A stretch of 64,000 bases of DNA from Sweltsa coloradensis (GCA_024449915.1 JAMZAV010002008.1:58900-122899); one strand, 5' to 3'; shown: positions 35,401 through 46,574, numbered from the stretch's first letter. Numbers and translations are program-made. Notes: generated from the sequence alone by a model not told the origin.

Positions 35401-38400
35401 CCTGAAAAAGCGTTTGCGAAGCTTCCTAGTATAGGAAAAACTAAAGAGTATCTTCCTTGGATCCCTACATACGACAATATTATTATTTTTTTAAATTGCT
35501 GGACCACAATTAATTATGGATGCATGGACCTCACTAGAAATTACCAAGCCCTGGCCTAGTACCTTTGAATGCCAAGAAGGCAAATCAAATCATGTTAAGA
35601 GTTCAAAAACTGTATGATTTGTGAACATCCGGAAAATAGCCTTAATTGAGTGAAATGTTTTGCTCATGCTAGTATTATGTTTTTATGTTGTTTATGTAAG
35701 AAGGCTTTTCACCAAAAAAGAAGATTATCATTATTACCGGTACTAAAAACGTTGGGTAGGTTGCTCAAAGGCACACACATACACCTAGGTACTGGTCTTC
35801 CGGTCATCTACTTGCATCTGTGTGACCTACCTACCACCTACCAAGGTATGTTGTTCTTCTGTAAGGCTATATTATTTCCCCTCACTTAAGCATCCTAATA
35901 GCCTAATGGGGAATTGAAAAGGGCATTTGTCCGGCTCTTGCCCGTCAGCGTTGAAGAGGTGATTAAGCTGTGCTACATGTTTTATATTGGATAGCAGCAT
36001 ATTAACCCAATACATATGCACTGTAAGGAACTTGAATATTTCCTCTTTGATTTGACTCACTAATTATGGATAGACCAATTGATTATAAATATACAAATTC
36101 ATAAAGTTGAAGGCTTTTAGGACCCATAGATGAGTTTTGAGTGATCCTTAGACTGTTGTGTCATGTCAATGATGACTGTTGGTGGCTTCATTAAGACTGA
36201 TGGTCTTGAAGATGGCACCAACATAGGTGGTGAAACGTTGATGAGTGCCTGCCTATCATCGACACGACGAAACAGACCAAAGATCACTCAAAAGTCAAAA
36301 CTCATGAAAATTCATATTGAACGGCAATTATAACATTGATCATATCAAAGACATTCGACAACTCACAGCCAAATTATTATTGCACATAGTAACACTGTTT
36401 AAAAAAAAACATATTCAACTAGGGATGCACATTGGTACTTTTTTCATTATCAATTATCAAGAAGGTACTATCATTATCACTACTACTATCATTACTATCA
36501 ATATCGATAATATCGATACCACCAACAAAGCCTATTCCGACCTAACCTCAAGTGTGGCAAAAGTCAAAACAATACAATCCCGTCACGCCTCGCTGTCTTC
36601 AATGTCATATATGATTGGCTTCCGTTATCGACTGATAGCTCATTTCCAAACAAAAATCTCGAGTGTGACACCATCAGCCCAGCCAGATAATCTCTGTCTT
36701 TAGAGTTTGATTGGTGCCACTTTTGGCCAATTATTTGATATTTCGATAATCGATAATGAATTTTCTTTATCGATTATCGAAATTATATCCGCTATTGATC
36801 ACCGATCAATAATATCGATTATCGAGTGCATTTCTATTTTCAACCAGACAACAATCCACAATTGATTTAGAGCACTATCCTAATGAAAGCAGGACCTAGT
36901 CATTAAATTAAATCATGTTATCAACTTACGCTATGTTTGGCACGAAGTGCAGTGGGGTCTTTGATGATGTCTATTTTCTTTGTTTTTGGGTCATACACTT
37001 CACTACTGCCATCAAAGGACCCAAGGTTTCCATACTTGTCAAGCTTTCCAGTTATGTAGATTTTGCCATTTAATGCTGTTGCATCCAGTGTACGTCGTCC
37101 GCTTCTTTTCTCGATAATAGTCGTCCACATGTCATCTTTAGGGTCATATCGCTCCATTATGAATTGAAAATTTTCAGTGCCAATAGCGTAGATGGACCCG
37201 TCTAATGTGACCACAACAAGGTTCATTAACGACTTCAGCATGGGAGTTACGCTAACCCATTTCTTGAGTCTCGGATTATACCTGCGAAAATATTGTTTTA
37301 ATCATTTAACAATATATTTCTATACTTAGTAGCTAGCACCGTGTAGTACCGAATTTAGGCCGACCATATTTTCATTATTTTAGGTCTCAAATTTCCACCT
37401 CGGCCTATATGTGAGCATTGGCATTTTTATGGGCCAATTTCAAACACCAAGTTACAGCGCCGCCTGACAAGTAAATACGTGTAGTTCACTGCTTCTGTCT
37501 GGCGCTGCGCCAACAATACGGCAGGCGTGGAGGACGCGACGCTATGTCCTGGACTGCGATTCTATAACTCTGACGGAGTTGGACCCGGGCGTTTCCAACG
37601 GTAATCGTCTCTGTTGTAAGTGATCGACCCAGTTGAGGTCGATATCGTTGCGATATAATCCGTGACAACCGAGTCCGACTCGGTTATATTTGTATAAAAT
37701 GGTGGATGATAAGCCTTGGCCTACACGTAAACACAACCAGATTATTAACTTTCTCAAACGAATAACAATAGTATGCTCAAAGAAAACCTACCTCTAGTAA
37801 GGGCCAGTCTTGGGCACGTTCCCCCAAAAAAGGAACTTTAAAAAGTTAAGTTACTTCTGCCTAAAAAGGAACTAAAACGTTCCTCGTTCCTTTTCAATAA
37901 AAAAGGAACTGAAACGTTCCTCGTTCCTCAAAAGGAACTTATAGTTCCTTTCACGTTCCTTATACCATCACTGATTTAAACAATAATAAATGTGAAATGA
38001 GTTTATTTATCATTACTCTTATTTATTAAAGTGAGTCCCAGGCCATCTGTCGAGGGTGGCGCCATTTTCGAAAAAACAAGATGTCACATTGATATTTTCA
38101 TACTGCAGTTTACGATATCAGCTACTGGAATTCGAAGGGATTACGATGACGAAAGGAACTTATAAAGGAACGTTAAATTCGTTCCAAGTTCCCACGAAAT
38201 AGTAACTTTGACGTTACAAGTTCCTGATCTAAGAAAAGGAACTCGTTCCCTCAAAAGTTCCTGAAAAAGGAACGCGTTCCCGGGAACGCGTTACTAGGAT
38301 CGCGTTCCTCCCCAAGACTGGTAAGGGCCTACCCCTGAGAGTCCCGTGCGTTCCCTTTTTTCATAAAATTATACCATTTAAATCCAATTTCTCCCCGATT

Positions 38401-41400
38401 GGAAATAATACACACATCTATGTCATTTCGAATATTTGACAACTGACTGTGAATCATTTGTTCACATTTGACCGTCCACTGCCATGTAAATCATACCTTT
38501 CGACCTCGACGGAGTCGGTCCCGTGACAGAGTTGAACCCGTGAAGTTACTGAATAGGGCCCAGGCCTACTGACCAGTGAAGTGTGACGCAGAACAGATGA
38601 CTGGGCGATAAGAACCGGTTCGCGTAGAGATAGCGCTACGTCATTTAGGGCTCCATGCCAATAGGCCGCGGGAAAAATGACATCGGCACAAGCTCCGCGG
38701 AAATAGACCGCAGGAATAACGGCGCGTAAAATAAAATATTTCGTTAAATATTCCTTTTTTTAAATTTTGATGACCAAAGTTCGGGGTCGGCTTAAATTCG
38801 GCACAATACGGTAGCTACTGTAGGCCTACCTTCCCACCCAACCCACACCCTGTCAATCATCAGAGTGAGAGGAAACCAATGGTTTTGTGCACAATACAAA
38901 ATGGAAAATCATCCCCGTTACCTGTAACAGGCAGTGAAACTTAGCTGGTGAAACCACATGGAAATTGGAGGCAATGGTTAAGCATGCAGAGAAATTTGGT
39001 GACAGTCCGTAGTTGAGAAGGTCCCATTTTGTATCTGTGTCCATCCAATTTACTGGTACGGTACATGAAGATTTAGAAGTAGTTGACGTTTAATACAATT
39101 AGCAATTGGCAACTTGTCATTCGGACGATTGACATGGCGTAGGTTTGGTAGGTACCAGGTGTAGGCCCTACAGGTCTAGTAAGCTAAACTTAGGTACCGG
39201 CAGGCCTATTATAGTTGTTCCAAACCAAGTAAGCAGATGCTGACGTCACCGGCGGGTGGATTGCAGCCAGTCAGCGGTCCCCGATTTAAAATACGGATCG
39301 CTCATTGGCCCGCCGAAACCGCGCGCATCTGCTTACTTGCTCCGGAGCAACTATATAGCATTTTATGCCCTGGGTTAAATAAAATGTCGAAGAACATAAA
39401 TGGTTAGATAAATATCTCTCAGTCAGTAATCATAATGTTGACTGGATTCGTACCTTTCAACTAGATTACAAGGTTCAGAAACAGAACCCGTAGATGTCGT
39501 TCCTCCGATATTGTACAAGAATCCTCCGCAAACTGCCAAGCAACTGAACCAGGCTGACGGGGCGACGCCCCTTGACCACCTGTTGCACTCTGCATTAAAT
39601 ATCTCCATACTGGCACGTGGTTGCCCCGTCTCCGGAATGCAGCCCACCAGGTATACACGGCCATTAAGGTAAGCTGCTCTGGGCTTCTCGTACGGAAGTG
39701 TCGAAGACATCTTCCTCCAGTGTGCGGGCCACACATCAAACCCTTCCAAGATGGAACATTGGTTGCCACCGCCAACTGGAAAAGGTAACGCTTCCTATAG
39801 GTGTGGTGTGGGTAGAGAATATACGTATTGATTTTATTAATTAATAATCAATATCGGCTAATATTTAATGACTAAACATTAACAAACAAACAATGTAACA
39901 CTCACATTTTGTCAATAATTGTGCCATGTAGAAATAAAGATAAATGTACCACATGTAGTTTAGTACCATTACCTCACTTTTGGAAGTTTTGGTTTTGATT
40001 GGAATAACCTTCACTGATTTATAAGGACTTGTGTCTAATGTCTATTTTGTGTAATGGATGTAACAACTGGTTTCATTTTAATGAAGTGCTGATAAATTGA
40101 AACATAAAGTTACCCATAACATTTAAGCTTTGGAATTGTAAAGAACAAGGACCAGTCTTTAGTTCTCTTCATACACTCACTCTGTTAGCAGATCCACCCT
40201 CTAGTTACAATTTATCAAACTTAACCATATTTTACTTACTCCTAGATCCTTGTGCAATAATACACAGTGAAAACATGCTAAAAACTATAATAGGATGATA
40301 AGAAAAAATATTTTAGTGATTTCAGTAACAAAGCAGAAGAGTTGACAAAACAGTTCAAGCTATTATTATTTTTGACTTGGTGCATCTTGCTATGAAGGGA
40401 TCAGTATGGATTATTAGAAATTACTTATAGCCCTACGGCAAAAGCAAAAAGTAACAAGCATAAACAAATATACATGGAACATGTATAAATGTTTAGGTTC
40501 ATTAAAATTAATTTGAATTGTAATTCTGTGTCATAGGCAACTTTGATGAAAAGACAGAACATAATTAAGTTACTTAATAAAATGTCCAAACAAGAAAAAC
40601 AATAAATGAGAGGTAGGCCCTAAATGCTTACTTTATCAAATGAATGAAAATGGTAACAAAAGCAATAAAGTCAAAGAATGTCCTTACTCTTTTGAGAATA
40701 TGCCTAAACCATTTCACCTGTATTTATTTAGAATAATATATAGGCCTATGTCTGTAAAATCAATTTTAATTACCAACATATAACTTTTTCGGCCACCAAA
40801 CAACAATGTACCGTACCTTACTCAAAATTTGATTGTCAACTGAAATTGGGGGCTCAGGACCCTTATTCTATAACGCGCTGTGAAAACTTGTCAGTTGAAA
40901 CTAAACAAGAATTCACTCTGGTATTATATAACGCCATTTTGCGAGTTGGCGTTTCATTTCAACCGACAAGTCGTTCCTGACAAAAATATATGGGAGAACT
41001 TTTAACACTTGCCCGCAAATCATATTTGGCGTGATATAGTGTTATGTTTGGTAAAGGTGTACATTATATAATTTATTACCGGTATGAATTATTTGAACAG
41101 TTTAGGTTTACTCACGTTGGCCTACTTATTTCCTACAGTTTCAAATTAAATTGGAGAAGGGTTGACAGGTTGGGAAAGCTAAGAGAACATAAATCCCAGC
41201 CTGAAGGGCTGGGGGCGACAAAACTTTTTACCTGCTGATGACAACTGCAGCTAATTTAAAGTAGTTACCTTAATCCACGACGCGTTTCGTCCTTCTGGGA
41301 CTCATCAGGCAGATGGTGGCCACTAAAAATCAGCTAACTACATGCAAACAAAACTCACAACACATAACCAAACCTGTGGTAGGGCCACGCAAGAAGCAAA

Positions 41401-44400
41401 TTCTGCATGCATGTTGTCATCATCAGCAAGGTTACTTCAAACACCATTCATACTGAGCCACACCGTCAGCACAAACAGTTCGGGGGCTTTTCAGTTTTTC
41501 AGTTTCAAATTAAAAGAGGTTATGCTTGACATACACTTTGGCATACCCTACCATGCTAAATAGTAAATAATGTCAACAAAGAATCGACGGTGCCTTCCAG
41601 CAACAAGCTCAAACCACCACTAGCTGGATCTGCAAGTTCATTATTTATTGTTTTATAAGGTTTTGATTGGTTGAAATTAGTTAAAGTTACGATTGCACAG
41701 TCGAATTGAAGTTTCTCGCTTTCTCCTAATTCATTTGTTCACGAAACTCGTTAGCGGTATAGAATCGCTGTTTTAACATATTGTTGTTTTGTGTGAAACA
41801 ATAACTTTTCAGAGCTACAAAACGACAACTACTACATAGTTATAGAATAAGGGTCCTGGTCATTTTCAATTGTTTTCTTCAATTTTCACTAGGCCCTACC
41901 CAAAAATTGCCTGGACTTACGTGATATTTTAAAGTTTGAAGTAGCTAGACCAAAAGGCAATGGATACACTTAGTCTATTTTAAAGACAACCGGAATGATT
42001 ATTCTGGCCTACAAACGCATTGGCCGGAATGCATAGGATAAAATATGTTGAGCTAGTAGAATTGGATTGGACTTTATGCCTTGGACCAATTTTCCTGAAT
42101 CATTTGTAATTGGAAGTTATTTTGGTTACTGAACTAATTTAAATGGACCACATTTAGTGTTGGACCTTATGCAGTGGACCATTTTCACTGGCAAAAATTA
42201 TCATTGGACTAAATTTATTAGACGTTACCCTATGTCTGCTAACCCATAGGCCTATGTTGTGTCTTTACACCTAGAGTAGGGACTTAAAAATTTCCGTAAA
42301 AATTGAAGTTGGAGGGAAAAAACGGGGGGAAAAGGGAAATTTTGAGAAATTTTATTTTTTGTCAAATAATTAGGAAACAGTCAAACAGGGTTCCCACTTA
42401 TTATTTAGAATCAATTTCCCTTACTTTTCCAGGTTTTCCAGGTCTAGTTTTTTGCTTAATTCCAGGTGTGATACATGCCAAAAAATAGCTTGCCGAACGA
42501 AGCTAGATACGCTATAAAATTCTAAGTTAACCGGGAGTTATTTTACCGTACTTCATGATTGATTTTTGTAATTTTTCTGACTTTGGAGTAGGGGAAAACA
42601 TTTTCATAAATTCGGTAAAAATATAATATATTTTTTTAGTAAACCGAATAAGCCGAGATTTAACTAAATTCTCATTTTCCCCGACATTTTCCAGATTTTT
42701 TAATTTTTTCCTCGATTCCCTGACATTTTGACCCATGTTTTCAATTCCATGACTTTTCCAGGTTTTCCAGGTCGGTGGGAACCCCGTCAAACAGTAAATA
42801 AACATATTTTCTAACAGAAAAGATAGGCTTATGGGTAAGTTCCAGAGCAAACAGAAATTTGAGGTGGAATTATTGGATGAGCATAGAGAGCAAAGCAAAG
42901 TCTCCACTACAATGGAGAAAAAAATCCGGAATGTTTTTTTTCTTTTTTCTGTTTGTATTTTTGTGTGTTTGCTAACACGATTCCGGCTAAACCGATACTC
43001 CAATTGCGATGAAATTTTCTGGAGGCCTTTGAAATCTCTGAACTTAGAACTGCCACGTTTTTGAGCGCAATCAGAAAATTATTTCTCATGAAAATCGCAA
43101 TTTTCCGATTTTTTTAAAAATTTCTTCGACTTATAACACCCACATGCCCTTTATCTGATTTCAATTATTTTTTCACAGAACCTTAATTTTATGAATCAAA
43201 ATATTCGTGTGAAATTTGAGCGCAATCGAATAATTATTTCTCATGAATATCAAAATTTTACGTTTTTTTTTCTTTTTTAAAACAATTCTTTAACTTAGTT
43301 ATAACACCTACATGCTTTATCCTATTGTATTGATTTTTTCACAGGACCTTAATTTTATGAATTATATATTTTTGTGAAATTTGAGGGTAATCGTAAAGTT
43401 ATTTCTTAAGAAAATCGTAATTTTACGATTTATTTCTTTTTTTAAAATTACGATTAATTAAAAAATTTAAAATTTAAGTTAATTTTTTATTTAATTTAAT
43501 TTAATTAAAAAAATTCTTTGGCTTAGTAATGATTTTTTCACAGAACAACAGAAAATCCGCATAACACATGGCAGCTCAATGCACCAATCACGCTCATCCA
43601 ACAACGCGCCTGAAAAAGCGTTTGCGAAGCTTCCTAGTTTTACTAATTAGTAGGTAACTAGAAAAACGCTTAAGTCCCGCCGCGTTGTTGGATGAGCGTA
43701 ATTGGTGAATTGAGCTGCCATGTGTTTTGCGGATTTTCTGTTGTTCTGTGAAAAAATCAGAACTTTGTTGAATTTTTTTAAAAATTAAATCAAATTAAAT
43801 AAAAATTTAACTTTTTTTTTTTAATTAATTAATTTTTAAAAAGGGAAACATGTAATATTGAAATTTTCATAAGAAATAATTATTGGATTGCGCACAAATT
43901 TTACACAAATATATTAATTTTTAAAATTAAGGTTCTGTGAAAAAATCATTATAATCGGATAAAGCATGTAGGTGTTATAAGCAGAAGAAATTAAAAAAAT
44001 CGTAAAATTCCGATTTTCATGATAAATAATTATTTGATTACGCTCAAATTTCACACGAATATATCAATTCATAAAATTAAGGTACTGTTAAAAAATCATT
44101 ACAATCGGATAAAGCATGTAGGTGTTATAAGTCGAAGAAATTTTTTTAAATCAAAAAAAATCGTAAAATTGCGATTTTAATGAGAAATAATTTTTCGATT
44201 GCGCTCAAAAACGTGGCAGTTCTTAGTTCAGAGATTTCGAAGGCCTCCATAAAATTTCATCGCAATCAGAGTATCGGTTTAGCCGGAATCGTGTTAACAG
44301 ACAGACAAAAATACAGAAAGAAAAAAAAAAAAAAAACATTCCGGATTTTTTTCTCCAGTGTAGTGAAATGGAATCTTCGCTTCGCTCGCTACGCTCATCC

Positions 44401-45948
44401 AATTACTAGTTCTGGTTAAAATTGTTATGCAGCGGGCATATTATATGAATAGCTTATAATAATATTAATTTATTTCCACTCCCAACTCTTCAAATTATTG
44501 TAGGCCCAGTGAATATTGAGTGACTTGTGTATCAAGACCTCACAGCCACACTCACCTCTATATTTGACTACTTGCCAATAATTCCTGTCCCTATCAAATT
44601 GGTTATTGTCGGCCGACTATGTAGTAAAGTAAAACGTTCCGGGTTTTCAAGTGATTATTTTACTGACTTGAACGTCCAAAGTGAACAACTATTCACGTCC
44701 AGCAATATTCAATGACATAGATTTATTATATCCATGATTGATTTAAAAAGTTTTAAAAAAACGCAGGCTTTAGTGATAAAGTTTTTCTTCCTTTTAAAAC
44801 TTTCTTTTTGTTCGTGTGCCACACATCCCATTTATACTTGCCAGTATCTGTCACGGATATATGCACATTACTCTTTACATTAACAAGAGTGTTACTTTGT
44901 TATAAATTAAAACTTTGGGATATATTGTTTTTCAATTCATTCTTCACCATACCTACTAAAATTAAAATACCCAAATTTTTCCTTAAGGCCATCCCATATG
45001 CTATCCTAACTGATCTTTCTAAATAAACTTATATTGTAGATCAAATTTAATGAGAAATTTAATAAACGAAATTTTTTGGCATAGGCCTATCTATAGATGA
45101 ACCTTTATTACAGGCCTAAATAAATCCTTACCAAGAAAGAGTACTTCCAATACTTTGCGTGGACTTTGATTAGTTTGAAGTAGCCTCAATTGGTTCCTGG
45201 CTTCCTCAACCAAACGAAAGCACTCCGGATTGTGGGCAATCATAGGATCACATGAGACCTTGTCCATTAGGTAAACAGGGCCGAGCAACGGCAAACGAAC
45301 ATGACAGAGCACTTGGCTTAATAGTTTTTCCCGCTGCTCCATATCATGCCTGACCCATCGCATAACAGCTTCATAAACAATATCTTCGCTATCAACTCTC
45401 AGGTTATCACTTGATATTAGCTGTACTAGTTGATTGACTGGCAGAAGCAGGAATTCTTCTTCTTTCACAACCCATTGGAAAGCGTCATACACATACTTGT
45501 TAGCAGACAGTTTAAGCTCTGTACATGAATGACTATCCGCAAAATCACCAATGCCAAGGCAGTTGGATGGATTCAATTGGCGTCGTAAAAGCTGACAGCA
45601 CGCTACCCTGAGATTTTCCACCTGCAGTAAGGTTGCAGCTGACAACACATCTTCAACATTATCTTCATTCAGAATAATTTTATCTGTATAAAAGAAGTTA
45701 ACCAACGCTTCCATAGCAAGTTCGTCTACTGCGTGTATTGATACTTCCTTCAGACGTGATTCAATCAACTGGGTTGTAAACATTTTGTAGAAATAATCAC
45801 TACACGAGGCCAAGACATTGCGATGTGCGGAGATCTTTTTCGATCCCACAATCAGTATTATGTCGCACATTACATTTTGCTCCCTTAATCTATTTAGGCC
45901 TAACAGTGTTGTGTTGGACTTTGGACTGAAGACACCGCTGTCTTGCAT
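31939..45948 (-). CDS. Kelch-like protein (BTB-BACK-Kelch), 4 coding exons
   Basis: Coding exons in transcript order are 45948-45132, 39775-39454, 37281-36930 and 32238-31939. All borders are GT-AG and all phases join, giving 596 residues, normal for KLHL proteins (570-620). The start ATG is preceded in frame by TAG. The BTB domain (about residues 20-125: VMCDIILIVGSKKISAHRNV, LASCSDYFYKMF, LLQVENLR) and BACK domain (about 130-240) are in exon 1. Exons 2-4 encode diverged Kelch blades (AYLNGRVYLVG, GGFLYNIGG, LVERYNPRLKKW, YAIGTENFQ). KLHL proteins act as substrate adaptors for Cullin-3 ubiquitin ligases; the target here is unknown. The Kelch blades are poor in the usual double glycine. The orthologue within the family cannot be named. 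Introns carry many insertions, including a hammerhead-like motif in intron 1. Confidence 0.88.
32440..32476. repeat. GT dinucleotide microsatellite
   Basis: About 18 TG units in intron 3 of the Kelch gene. The ORFs crossing it are artefacts. Confidence 0.9.
32575..32790 (+). mobile_element. Non-LTR RT C-terminal fragment
   Basis: The plus-strand translation AETWTMGDREENQILAPEMR, then GKTRRDKIS, matches the C-terminal 'ETWxLxxxxENxIxxxEMRFLR...GxTRRDRIRN' region of non-LTR reverse transcriptases. It is short and degenerate, in Kelch intron 3. Confidence 0.6.
33075..33150. repeat. Purine-rich minisatellite
   Basis: Two blocks of CAGGGGCAGGGGCAGG followed by (AGG)n. The strand is strongly purine-asymmetric. 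Confidence 0.75.
33440..33913 (+). mobile_element. Helentron-like (HINE) element, copy B
   Basis: Starts TTGGATGAGCGTAGCGAGCG and ends ACGCTCATCCATCAACGCGG, then CGGGACTTAAGCGTTTTCCT and AGT. It has the second type of 3' tail (stem AACGC/GCGTT retained, loop different from copy A) and about two core units. Confidence 0.72.
33950..34440 (+). mobile_element. Non-LTR RT C-terminal fragment
   Basis: The plus strand reads (with frame breaks) AEMKFLRSINGVTKIGQDK, ERLRWFGHMKRMDRERIPRR and GKRRVGRPREKWE. These are hallmarks of the post-RT region of non-LTR elements. The minus-strand ORFs here are shadows. Confidence 0.7.
34586..35050 (+). mobile_element. Helentron-like (HINE) element, copy C
   Basis: Starts TTGGATGAGTGTAGCAAGCA, a diverged 5' end, and ends with the copy A type tail CAACGCGCCTGAAAAAGCG...AAGCTTCCTAGT. 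Confidence 0.7.
35149..35430 (+). mobile_element. Helentron-like (HINE) element, copy D, 3' half
   Basis: ATATTCGTGTGAAATTTGAGC through the tail CAACGCGCCTGAAAAAGCG...CTTCCTAGT. Its upstream core remains at about 33240-33308 (ATGCTTTATT...CACAGAACC...GAATTAATAT), separated by the 1.84-kb TIR element. The 5' end is missing. Confidence 0.65.
36130..36305. repeat. Short foldback repeat
   Basis: ATGAGTTTTGAGTGATC at the left and GATCACTCAAAAGTCAAAAC then TCAT at the right are inverted. The centre contains GGTGAAACGTTGATGAGTGC, reminiscent of Penelope terminal regions. Confidence 0.5.
36420..36836. mobile_element. hAT-like MITE (TAGGGATGCAC ends)
   Basis: Left end TAGGGATGCAC and right end GTGCATTTCTA are inverted with two mismatches. 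The flanks TATTCAAC and TTTTCAAC match 7 of 8. The subterminal zones are rich in palindromic ATCGAT / TATCGATA words. Confidence 0.65.
36930..37281 (-). CDS. Kelch gene coding exon 3
   Basis: The acceptor is TTTTCGCAG. The joined codon gives RYNPRLKKWVSVTPM, a textbook inter-blade sequence. Further blades are DGSIYAIG...ERYDPKDDMW and ALNGKIYITG...SEVYDPKTKK. It ends in phase 0 at donor GTAAGT. Confidence 0.88.
37338..38813. mobile_element. TIR element (GAATTTAAGCCGACC type) hosting a hAT MITE
   Basis: Left ACCGTGTAGTACCGAATTTA then GGCCGACC, and right GGTCGGCTTAAATTCGGCAC then AATACGGT, are inverted. A candidate flanking repeat is GTAGCTA. It is the same end family as 20601-20726. It lies in Kelch intron 2 and contains a younger hAT MITE. 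Confidence 0.65.
37805..38320. mobile_element. hAT-type MITE with AAAGGAAC repeats, perfect 8-bp TSD
   Basis: Ends CAGTCTTGGG and CCCAAGACTG are flanked by GTAAGGGC at 37797-37804 and 38321-38328. Subterminal zones carry repeated AAAGGAAC / GTTCCTTT and AACGCGTT words on both sides. The interior has no ORF. The tips match those of the element at 30248-31337. Confidence 0.85.
39211..39354. repeat. Short foldback element
   Basis: ATAGTTGTTCC...AAGTAAGCAGATGC at the left and GCATCTGCTTACTTG...GGAGCAACTAT at the right are inverted. The interior is GC-rich (CACCGGCGGG / CCCGCCG). It lies in Kelch intron 2. Confidence 0.6.
39454..39775 (-). CDS. Kelch gene coding exon 2
   Basis: The acceptor is CTTTTCCAG. 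The split valine codon gives VLFL-VGGGNQCSILEGFDVW. The exon contains AYLNGRVYLVG and CGGFLYNIGG blades and ends ...CNLVE plus two bases at donor GTACGA. Confidence 0.88.
39776..40854. other. Kelch intron 1 segment, no feature recognised
   Basis: AT-rich intron sequence. No TIR pair or RNA gene found. Confidence 0.35.
40855..41858. mobile_element. 1-kb TIR element (CAGGACCCTTATTCTATAAC)
   Basis: Left CAGGACCCTTATTCTATAAC and right GTTATAGAATAAGGGTCCTG are perfect 20-bp inverted repeats. Further in, ACTTGTCAGTTGAAAC and CAACCGACAAGT are inverted. A related short copy is at 46753-46956. The hammerhead-like motif lies inside. No target duplication can be read. Confidence 0.8.
41273..41314 (-). 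ncRNA. Hammerhead ribozyme-like motif (minimal, type I)
   Basis: The minus strand reads ATCTGC-CTGATGA-GTCC-CAGAA-GGAC-GAA, then ACGCGTC, then GTGGAT. The invariant core CUGAUGA and GAA are intact. Stem II GUCC/GGAC is 4 bp with a CAGAA loop. Stem III is AC/GU with a 2-nt loop, followed by the cleavage-site C. Stem I AUCUGC/GUGGAU is 6 bp with two G-U pairs. Very short stem III is known from hammerheads in Penelope-like retroelements. The motif is in sense orientation in intron 1 of the Kelch gene. Activity is inferred; the weak stem III could make it active only as a dimer. Confidence 0.7.
42388..42785. mobile_element. hAT MITE (GGGTTCCCAC ends), perfect 8-bp TSD
   Basis: GGGTTCCCAC at the left and GTGGGAACCCC at the right are inverted and flanked by GTCAAACA at 42380-42387 and 42786-42793. 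The subterminal TTTTCCAGGTTTTCCAGGT repeats are typical of this hAT group. It lies in Kelch intron 1. Confidence 0.85.
42873..43638 (+). mobile_element. Helentron-like (HINE) element, copy E
   Basis: Starts TTGGATGAGCATAGAGAGCA and ends CAACGCGCCTGAAAAAGCG...CTTCCTAGT. Core tandem units are visible near 43130 and 43300. It shares a unique CAGAACAACAGAAAATCCGC block with the inverted copy F. Confidence 0.72.
43657..44402 (-). mobile_element. Helentron-like (HINE) element, copy F (inverted to E)
   Basis: Read on the plus strand it starts with the reversed 3' tail ACTAGAAAAACGCTTAAGTC and CCGCCGCG, and ends with CGCTCGCTACGCTCATCCAA. It has the copy B type tail. With copy E it forms an inverted pair separated by 18 bp. 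Confidence 0.72.
44403..45131. other. Kelch intron 1 segment next to exon 1, no feature recognised
   Basis: AT-rich intron; no supported feature. Confidence 0.35.
45132..45948 (-). CDS. Kelch gene coding exon 1 (BTB + BACK)
   Basis: Residues 1-272, MQDSGVFSPKSN to ...SPRKVLEVLFL plus one base. The donor is GTAAGG. A CTGCAG just upstream of the ATG could be an acceptor, so a 5' UTR exon may exist further right. Confidence 0.92.
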
Positions 45949-46266
45949 TGCTGCAGCCTAACACAACACGAATATGAAGGATCAGCAACTGAAATCTGCA
46001 ATGAAGATTTACTGGCTTTCAGTAGGGTAAGCCTGCCGATATGGCAGATCTGAAAAAAAGAAAAACAGAAACGACTAGAAACAAAATATTGGCTTCTGTT
46101 GTCAGTTCGCTCATGCTGAATTAATGTTGTTGCGGCGCACTCCTTTCACGCAGCTGACGTCCATATTGCCTTTAAAATTACCAACGTGCACCTTAAACAG
46201 TGGTAGTGCCAGACAAAAAACAATGGGGGGAAGAGGGGGGGCACGGTAATAAACTGAGGGGGCAAG

Positions 46267-46574
46267 CAGTGGCGGGTAGCTGGGGTCTGTGGTGAAGACC
46301 CAGCTGTCAGAGGCCCTTGCCCCGAACCGAAGGCATTTTTTTTTACCATACTACAGTTATTTCATCATCATGTTTAACTGAAAAATGGCAACTCAAGGGA
46401 TTACGTTTTACCTAGACCTACATATGGACGTTATCTTAAGAAATTACCAAAAATAAATTTGTGATTTAATTTTAGTAATATTACGCGTGCGGACGGCATT
46501 TGACACCGGGGGGGCAAGCCGTTTTTGGAGGGCAAGTACCCCCAGACCCCCACCCCCCCGTAGCACTGCCACTG
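46267..46574. mobile_element. Short TIR element (CAGTGGC ends), upstream of Kelch gene
   Basis: CAGTGGCGGGTAGCT at the left and CCGTAGCACTGCCACTG at the right are diverged inverted repeats of a common hAT type. G- and C-rich blocks (GGGGGGCAAG, CCCCCAGACCCCC) lie subterminally. It is about 320 bp upstream of the Kelch start codon. Confidence 0.5.

Noticed and set aside
36219..36285. GGTGAAACGTTGATGAGTGC...CGACGAAACAG as a second hammerhead
   Set aside because: The core would need C3 to be T, and GAAA does not directly follow a closing stem II, so the geometry fails. At most a decayed Penelope terminal remnant.
42527..43003. Minus-strand ORF of 158 codons in Kelch intron 1
   Set aside because: It spans the end of a hAT MITE and the start of a Helentron-like copy; repeated in similar form at other copies, so it is repeat-derived.
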